A stretch of 64,000 bases of DNA from Sialis fuliginosa. Lineage: Eukaryota > Arthropoda > Insecta > Megaloptera > Sialidae. Within the stretch, counting starts at the first letter, position 1. Every line of letters starts with the position of its first letter. The notes under the pieces were generated by a model. The model did no database searches. It was not told the origin of the DNA and saw only the letters and a list, made by a program, of their open reading frames with translations. A program made the position numbers and the translations under genes. Positions 57,870-64,000 of the stretch are shown here, piece after piece. The DNA is taken from positions 32,798,001 through 32,862,000 of the forward strand of contig OY540810.1 in assembly GCA_961205875.1 (NCBI GenBank), given 5' to 3'.

Positions 57870-58153
57870 TGCCCGATATTATAAAGAATTCCAGCTAACG
57901 CTATCTGCTATAAATTGCTCAATATTTTAAATCAGTGGTAATAAATTTATAGTAAAGTAAATGCTATGCTTGGCAGCACTTATTTTAAGTCGCTGATTTC
58001 TACTTAATACGCATGCGTCAAAGTCATTATATGTACGATTTCATTCGCTACATCTGTGAGTGTGCTGTCATTTATTTTTAATACCTAGCAGATAGCGTTA
58101 CCTGGAAGCAAATTTACATTTGCACTCAAGCAAATTCTTTTTAATATCGGGCA
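57870..58153. mobile_element. TWA-target MITE copy 5, diverged subfamily
   Basis: 284 bp with ends TGCCCGATATTATAAAGAAT and ATTCTTTTTAATATCGGGCA and inner blocks AACGCTATCTGC and GCAGATAGCGTT, shared with copy 3 at 49415. Flanks are CTA and TTA. Confidence 0.75.
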
Positions 58154-60679
58154 TTAAAGACTTAAAAAAATCATTACACAAACAGTGCCTACAGATATAG
58201 TATATAGTACAATATTCATATTGAATTCCTGTTTTATTTATAATTACGTAAAAAAACTGTCTCGGTTTGCAGCTTATTTTTGAATAAAAGCTCCATTTGT
58301 TTTTTCTTCTCTATTATTCAAAAATGTTCTGAAATTTGAAATCATCGTGGTAACTTTACAGCTAATTCTTAATAAGAAGATAATCTTTTTATCCGAATAT
58401 TTTTCATATAAAAAGAACGAGGATTATCTTCTAAATAATCCTTGTAGAAGTTGGGTTAGGTAAGTACAATAAAAACCGAATAATTCGATTTCTGAGTGGA
58501 GGCTGCATCTTCTAGAAATAACATAAAATTCAACAATAATAAAATAAAATTCAACACCAGATTAAAAATACAATGATACAAAATCTGGTATTAAAATACA
58601 ATACCTAATCAATTTGCAACACAGAAGGTGCTTATGAGACTATCAGCAAGAATGTTCTTGTAATTTATTTACAGTAGGACATACACACTCACACAAACTT
58701 GAAGGTACCGTTTTATGCAGAATTATAGTCAATAATCCGTGTGTTTGGATTCAGAACACGTCGCTCGCCTCCATTCCATACACATATTTCGAATAAATTA
58801 ACATAAAAAATGAAAGTGGATTCCAATAGCGCCACTACCACAATACAATGGCACAATATACCCACTTATAAGTACACTGTTCATAAAAATGTACACGCAC
58901 TCTTGCATTACCATAGTTTTGAAATTGATTTTTAAATCTTCTTAGGGTTGGTATACCTATATGTTGACTTATTGGTTGATGTCACTTTTAAAAGTGCTGA
59001 GGATAATCGATTGGGTATTATTAATATTGATATAGGGTTTTAACTCTTCAATACTGGCGCATGGACTCAAGTCTACGGAGTTTTATTATGACTATAACAT
59101 TGTGTAGAAAGTGATGGGAGGGGGTACAATGTAACTATATAGATACCTTTTTAGTTGTTAGTTGTAGCTGTCGTTTGTGTTACATATTGTGTTAAAAATT
59201 AAGAATTTGGTCCATTAGACCTGGTATAATTGTAAAAATTGCTCAAAATTTTTATACTTACAGCATGCTCAGATTGTGTTATTGTTTCGATGGATATATC
59301 TTCAATTGAACCTTATTTGTTATTGATATTTTATTTTGCCAATTAGTGTAAAGTCTTTATGATTAATTTTATTACTAGGCTTTAATTAATATTGCATAAA
59401 ACTAATTTAATTGCTTAATAAATATAATTAACAATACATAGTTTAATATTAATACCCTGTTAATAATAAAATTATTAACAATTGGTAATTCCGTGAGGGC
59501 CTGAGAGGCCCGACGCCAGTATTGATGTCCCACAAGCAAGCGCAGGGTTAAAAAGATATGGAGTTTCGTGACTGTTTTCTTTTTGTTCTTTCTAAATCGG
59601 ATTTAAGGTTATTTTATTTTCGGGTAAAGTAATTACATATCCGGTAAAAAGTTAAGTGTGCGTGTTCTGGCAAAGTACATTTTAAGTAGGTACTTATTAT
59701 AATGAAACAAAAATTCTTATTGTGATTATTTACGTAAAGTTTAACTGTTTTCCTTGTAAAACAACTCAAGTTAGTCCACTTGTGGATTTGCTCATTTTGA
59801 TAGCAGAGAATTTGATTTTTAAGTACCTACTTTTTATACACTCGTCGGCGGTCATACTTCACTTTGCGTCGTTTTGGAAATTGTGAAGTAAGACATTTAA
59901 GACAACATAGCCCTTCGAGTGTTACATATATTTTACATTTGCGTTTGTGTCGTTCGGAAAATATCGTTTTAGTTCGCATCGCCTCTTTTAAAAACGCGCA
60001 TCCTCGACGCATTGTTTTATTATAAAATCGATTTTCCAACCGTTTGTTATATCTACCTATATCTTTTGGATTTATTTAGAAATTACTTAACCGATTATAG
60101 TGCGATTATCATCAATAAGTAGATAATTATCAGCGAAGGTTTTAAATTATATTGTAGATTCCATAAAAAACTTATATTAAACCATAATACATATCTTTTT
60201 ACAAAATCTAATACACATATACTGTTGTATTTTGTTTCTTTGACAACATGCACAACACAATACCAATATTAAAAGAATCTTAGTAACCACTTACCAGTAT
60301 TATGTTATTTATTGTATAGTCCTTAACTTAACGTTATAACCATTGTACTCCCATATGTGCTCCATAAAGTCAGTGGAGTATCATTTATCTTAAAATCTAT
60401 TATCATTATTTTATACCAAATTCAACACAATTTTAAGTATGTATATGAGCTATATTAAATTTTCAAACGACGTTTATGAGATATATAAAATACTAATTGT
60501 TACCCGTGACTTCGTTCGCGTGGAATTTGTATTTTTTATCTAATCAATTTTTCGGGATACAAAGTGGCCTATGTCCTTCCTCAGGATACAAGCTATCTCC
60601 CTGCCATATTTCATCAAGATCGGTTCAGGGCTTAGTCGTGAAAAGGTAACGAACAGAAAATAGACACTCAGAAAACATT
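58154..60679. other. Gene-poor stretch with a Helitron fragment
   Basis: At about 60494-60660 a minus-strand mini-Helitron remnant is visible (CACGCGAACGAAGTCACGGG near its end, ATTTCATCAAGATCGGTTCA on the + strand), relative of 44445-44644. At about 59050 and 59515 AATACTGGCGCATGG and GACGCCAGTATTGATG face each other, possible ends of a decayed element. A CpG-rich patch at about 59830-60030 is open for 70 codons on the - strand (very Lys/Arg-rich) without a known domain. Confidence 0.45.
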
Positions 60680-60973
60680 TTTAGATCTAACGTGATCTTG
60701 ATAGATCTGCATTTTGAAACAAAATCATATTTGTTCACTGGTTTTTGATCTGTGGAGACTTACGAAGATCTACAATGATAGGTATACAAAGATCTCTGAA
60801 GATCGTTGTAACATTGAAAATTCATTAATTTCAACGTTTGAATCTCTATCACAATCTACAATGATCTTTAGAGATCTTTGAGGGTCTCCACAGATTAAAA
60901 ACCAGTAAATATATGACTGTCTCAAAATGCAGATCTATCAAGATCTGATTTGATCACTTCAAATCTAATTTTT
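60680..60973. repeat. GATC-rich foldback repeat, copy 2
   Basis: About 294 bp, palindromic, relative of 36588-36852. The arms carry TGATCTTGATAGATCTGCAT and ATGCAGATCTATCAAGATCT. Outer pairs TTAGATCTAACGTGATC and GATCACTTCAAATCTAA extend the ends further than in copy 1. Confidence 0.75.
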
Positions 60974-61800
60974 TCCCCGGGTACTAGGGAGGGATATACA
61001 TAGAGTGGATGCTTATAAAATATCTGAAATATTTAAATGTAAATTATTAATTAAATTATTCATTACGGTTTCAGGCGTTTTATAACTAAATGAAGTAATT
61101 TTATAAAACTATTAAAATTGATAAGCTCTTTTAACGTCGGGTAAACTCATCTACTTTAAAATTAAAAAAATATATACATACTTCCCAGCCTACTTATACT
61201 TTTTATCAGTGTAAGGTAGACAACGTGCCACGCTCATACACATCTCTTGAATAACTAATGTAATTTGCACCAGCAACCATCTTCCCGTCATGAGGGAAAT
61301 GTCTTTGTCTGAACGCCATTTGTATTCCTGTTGGCTCTCAGACACCGATGGCTAAAGTACGTGAGTCAGTACGCGTTTGCTTCAATTACAAACAGGGATG
61401 CCAACAGTAGCTACTGAAAAAACTCCGAATTGAATGCTGTAAAGGGCAAATTATATCTACATTATTAAGTACTTATGACGGTGAAATCATTTATTTCAAT
61501 AATGATTAATGTTTTGCAGGGTATAAGTCCACATAAACAGAACCCAAACATTTTTAATTTTCTTTGTAACATAAAAGCAGTCATTGAGGCTTAAATATAA
61601 AAGTTAGATATATGGTACCGCGGATTTTTTTTTTGCTTATTTCTTATGTTAACGAACGTAACAAAATACATACTAAAACCTGGCCAGAGAACATACATAT
61701 CTATGAATTAAAAAAAACACGTAAATCGGATAAGTGGTTTTCGAGTGATAAGCGCCCTAACGGACAGACATAGACAATATTTTTAACTACAACAACCTAC
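60974..61800. other. Stretch with a partial Helitron-internal repeat
   Basis: About 61430-61770 matches 41455-41945 (GGGCAAATTATATCTACATT, GTAACATAAAAGCAGTCATT, CACGTAAATCGGATAAGTGG) and is a fragment of the same Helitron-related family. No gene. Confidence 0.55.
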
Positions 61801-61808
61801 AGTATATT

Positions 61809-62176
61809 CAGGCCCGGATTTAGAAATTTGCCACCCCTAGGCAGTTGCGAAAATTGCCGCTCCCCCCTCCTCGAAACTAACAGTTTAAAACTCAGGATCT
61901 TTTTTTTTGGTTGCGTCAGTTTCAAATTTTATAAATTTTTATAAAGTTACATTAGGAAACATAAAATCTGAAGACCTTTTTTTTGTCAAGCTTGAGTTAC
62001 ATGTATAGAGAAATGATAGCTATGGGTTGAAATTTTTACGTCTCGATTTTCGGATGGCAAACTCATCGATAATGGAATCAAAATCAAATTCAATTCCCAC
62101 GAATATAACAAGTTTCCACCAAAATTTGCCGCCCTAGGCAGCTGCCTACTCTGCCTGCATGGTAAATCCGGGCCTG
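61809..62176. mobile_element. hAT MITE with exact 8-bp target duplication AGTATATT
   Basis: 368 bp with ends CAGGCCCGGATTTA and TAAATCCGGGCCTG. AGTATATT occurs at 61801-61808 and 62177-62184. Inner blocks CCTAGGCAGTTGC and GCCCTAGGCAGCTGCCT match. The - strand 75-codon frame over its right part is not a gene. Confidence 0.9.
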
Positions 62177-62184
62177 AGTATATT

Positions 62185-63088
62185 ATAAGGAAATGGCAAG
62201 GATATTTTATCATTCAAGAACAATAGACGCAGTACATAAGACAGGGGTGGGGAACCTGTAACCTTAAGGCCGATGCTGTTTTTTTTTTTGAAAATACTGT
62301 TTCTATATAATTATATAAAACATAAAAATTAATATGCGCGGTGCACAGAACATGTATGTATATGGCCTCTGTCTAAGAGGACCTACTCTGCCTAAACAGT
62401 AAATATATTTAAATGTGTTAGAAAATAAAATTAACTGATATTAAAAAATAAATTTGATAATATTTTCTTGTACTCAACAAAGTTTTAATAAAAAACAAAA
62501 CTTGTAAGGAATAAATTTAGTCGTCTGACAACAATCACTGTCTCCAACTGTTTTTTCTCACAAAACACGATGACGTGCTGTACTGTTTTGACACTTAACA
62601 AAGCGCAAAGTGAAAAAAACTGTCAAATATATCCGTCGTTTGTTAGCACGAATATACTATTTGCATGATATGGCATTTCTTAAACAAAATGATCTCGTCA
62701 CATTTGATTACTGGTTCGTGCAGTTTTTCATTATGTGATAATAATACAAATCGTGTGTAGTCATAGAAGATATATAATCATATTATATAGAGTTATTTAC
62801 TATTTGGTTAGTTAAGTAAGGTGTGTTGAAAATAAACATAACCATTATATAGGTTTTATGTAAAGACACTGTTAATATAAATTTTGAAACATCAAGTCAG
62901 TACCCTTTTTTAATAAATAAATAAAATAGACAATATTTTTTTAATTTCACTTTCAATTTTAGTTCTTTAGAGCCCAAAGAACCGCATGAAGCTCATAAAC
63001 CGTAGTTTGCTGACCCCTGATCTAGACCAAATTCTTTATAATACCGGGTGTAAGATGTTTTAAAATCATATTAAAACAATTTTTACTG
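62185..63088. other. Probable decayed hAT-type pieces
   Basis: CAGGGGTGGGGAACCTGTAA at about 62242 and GTTTGCTGACCCCTG ending at about 63020 look like opposite ends of a hAT-type (Charlie-like) element, but the 8-bp flanks differ. AATTCTTTATAATACCGGG at about 63031 is a lone TWA-target MITE end. No gene. Confidence 0.4.
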
Positions 63089-63854
63089 CATGGGCTGAAA
63101 AGTATTTGGCTTAAAAATGAAAAAAACGATTTTTTTATCGAAAAAAACTATTTTATTCTTCGACATAATCGCCATCTAGTTTCTCGAGTAATACTCTTGT
63201 TCCAATGGTCCTCTAGCATTTTGATACCAGCCTTACAGTGGTTCGCGTCAAGTCCCTCAAAATAGGCGTTTGTTTCCAATTCGATTTCTCCATTAAAGTA
63301 AAATCTTTTACCAGAGAGCCACATTTTCAATTTCAGAAAACGTAGTAGTCGCTGGGGGCCAGGTCAAGAGAATACGGTGGGTGCGGAACCAATTCATAGC
63401 GCAATTCCTTCAATTTATCGGTCGTAACGTGATCCTTGTGAGATAGTGCATTGTCTTGGTGAAACAGCATTTTTTCTTTTGAAATGCCTATGGTGTTAGC
63501 TAGCTCACTCACTTTCACTTTGCGGTCATTCAACATAAGTTTTCGAATATTTTCTGGAGTAACTGCCTCATTTGGCCTTTCTGAACGTGGTGCATTATTT
63601 GTGCACGACGAAACTCAGTAAATCAATATTTATCAAGCCATTCCTTTGTTTGGACAGTATTTTCCCATCAAAAAACAATGATTAAAAAAATAACAAAAGT
63701 AGCATCACTTCGAAGGCTGTAAACTTGAACAAGAGTACATGAAATATCATGAAATTGACAGTATTCTAGTAAAGGTTGGTACTGTATGGAAAGCATAAGG
63801 ATTTTTTGTATATGTCGCCATCTGTTTGTCAGACCAAAGACTTTTCAGCCTATG
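63089..63854 (-). mobile_element. Internally deleted mariner element
   Basis: The ends are CATGGGCTGAAAAGTATTTG and, inverted, AGACTTTTCAGCCTATG. The 766-bp length compares with about 1.3 kb for a complete mariner. The clear TA duplication is lost on the left. It carries the broken transposase at 63148-63600. Confidence 0.8.
63148..63600 (-). pseudogene. mariner transposase remnant
   Basis: The - strand reads a linker piece (NDRKVKVSELANTIGIS), then jumps directly to MLFHQDNALSHKDHV and PHPPYSLDLAPSDYYVF, so the region with the first catalytic Asp is deleted. The second Asp (HQDNA) and the Asp of SDYYVF remain. A frameshift near 63334 moves to KMWLSGKRF ... NAYFEGLD, and another occurs near 63180 before the usual GDYVE-type end. 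It cannot encode an active transposase. Confidence 0.8.
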
Positions 63855-64000
63855 TAGTAGATTACTCAAACGACAAAATGTTAGTCGAAATGTATAACCA
63901 AAGTTTAATTTGAAAAGAATCCAAAATATAACATTGAATTCAAGTAATAACCGAGAAAATCTACAATCGAAAACATTACAAATTACAACAGTTATAAAAT
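63855..64000. other. Right edge, nothing seen
   Basis: AT-rich, with no feature. Confidence 0.4.

Noticed and set aside
59827..60039. 70-aa Lys/Arg-rich minus-strand frame in a CpG-rich patch
   Set aside because: There is no domain, no upstream promoter or splice evidence, and the composition alone can explain it. Worth a transcript check but not called.

Overview
The window is from an AT-rich eukaryotic nuclear genome, almost certainly an insect. The evidence is the MADF, BESS and THAP domains, GT/AG introns, Helitrons with CTAG ends, hAT, Tc1/mariner and TWA-target MITEs, and remnants of a protein family I know from many insect and other arthropod genomes. A hemipteran-like genome would fit, but I cannot fix the order or species. 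No rRNA, tRNA, CRISPR array or bacterial-style operon was seen.

Positions 1-11,800 hold the one clear host gene, and it is unusual. Five separate coding modules lie in a row on the + strand. Each starts with its own ATG, encodes a complete DNA-binding domain and ends at a GT donor in phase 0: CENP-B/pogo HTH (307-756), THAP (1935-2315, one internal intron), a second CENP-B/pogo HTH (3740-4135), BED-type zinc finger (7362-7779, one internal intron) and MADF (8197-8529). None ends in a useful stop codon of its own. About 2.2 kb after the last module a strong phase-0 acceptor opens a single 336-codon exon (10692-11702). It carries three SUMO-type sites, a basic NLS-like stretch and two BESS-like repeats, then a stop and AATAAA. 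The simplest reading is one locus making at least five transcription-factor-like proteins (about 431-486 aa) with interchangeable DNA-binding N-termini and a constant BESS tail. This is the mirror image of lola or mod(mdg4), where the BTB N-terminus is constant and the zinc-finger C-terminus varies. More modules may lie left of the window edge.

From about 11.8 to 64 kb I see no confident host gene. The stretch is intergenic or intronic DNA filled with transposons: a Helitron (16995-19280) with a TIR transposon nested inside it (17849-19178) that carries a broken copy of an insect-wide unnamed protein; a 2.3 kb near-perfect inverted repeat (31612-33919); a Tc1-like deletion derivative nested in another MITE (28730-29285); an internally deleted mariner on the - strand (63089-63854); several hAT MITEs with exact 8-bp target duplications; two minus-strand mini-Helitrons; and a TWA-target MITE family in at least six copies. 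Two short candidate host exons (45737-45786 + and 50545-50737 -) and a few GC-richer islands are given at low confidence.

Splice sites, domains and repeat ends were read by eye. Nothing was searched against a database. Ends of degenerate repeats are approximate unless a target duplication is quoted.
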